Origin: Rickettsiales bacterium | GTDB lineage: Bacteria > Pseudomonadota > Alphaproteobacteria > Rickettsiales > Anaplasmataceae | NCBI GenBank assembly: GCA_031266615.1 | Contig: JAISAR010000088.1 | Span: forward strand, 1 to 5,204 | Direction: 5' to 3' | DNA: 5,204 nucleotides | In this document: positions 5,136-5,204 of the stretch, in pieces | Layout: each line of letters begins with the position of its first letter | How positions within the stretch are numbered: position 1 is the stretch's first letter | The notes under the pieces: model-generated | What the model saw: the letters and a program-made list of their open reading frames with translations, nothing else | Database searches by the model: none | Told to the model about the DNA's origin: nothing | Made by a program: the position numbers and the translations under genes

Positions 5136-5204
5136 GCCTATACAAGCTGAAACGCGCTTATAAGTCGTTTAAGACAGTATAGTACGCCAATTTGCAGGAT
5201 TAGA

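Larger units (their letters stand above)
4846..5204. other. Intergenic region without protein genes
   Basis: This 359-base stretch upstream of metG holds the candidate metG promoter, the right repeat arm with its promoter, and the candidate RNA with terminator-like hairpin. The final part (5136-5204) contains CTTATAAG at 5157-5164 and is otherwise unexplained. I see no start codon with a ribosome site leading to an open frame before the window ends, so a downstream gene could begin just outside. Confidence 0.7.

Overview
The window is AT-rich bacterial DNA that I assign to Wolbachia (Rickettsiales, Anaplasmataceae). The assignment rests on the gene content, on alphaproteobacterial-type DnaB and MetRS proteins, and above all on a palindromic repeat inside metG whose sequence and translation (VIPVLDTGIQ...) I recognise as the Wolbachia palindromic element. 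The attribution is from memory and no database search was run.

Layout, left to right. Positions 1-134 hold one arm of a long inverted repeat that carries an outward-facing sigma70-type promoter on the minus strand. Next, on the minus strand, come an RDD-family membrane protein (115-723) and, 21 bases upstream of it, tRNA-Leu(CAA) (745-827). dnaB, the replicative helicase (941-2392), lies divergently on the plus strand. It is followed by a separately promoted gene for a small membrane protein of unknown function with two adjacent hydrophobic segments and a charged, helical cytosolic tail (2515-3177). A perfect 11-bp hairpin (3195-3223) separates this gene from the convergent metG, methionyl-tRNA synthetase (3226-4845, minus strand). 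metG carries an in-frame palindromic element that adds about 24 residues inside the catalytic domain. From 4846 to the end there is no protein gene. That stretch holds a probable metG promoter, the other arm of the inverted repeat (4953-5084) with its own strong outward promoter, and a transcribed region that starts with a hairpin and ends in a terminator-like hairpin at 5116-5135. Together these outline a candidate structured RNA of about 130 nt.

Function. tRNA-Leu, MetRS and DnaB are housekeeping genes for translation and replication, and nothing shows them acting as one operon. tRNA-Leu and the RDD gene may share a transcript. dnaB, the small membrane protein and metG appear to be separate units.

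The best candidate for something undescribed is the pair of inverted repeat arms. Each has a near-consensus TTGACA-N17-TATCAT promoter pointing away from the central block, followed at the predicted +1 by a conserved hairpin. They could be two copies of a small-RNA gene or of a mobile leader/promoter cassette, and they are also possible sites for inversion of the 4.8-kb block between them.
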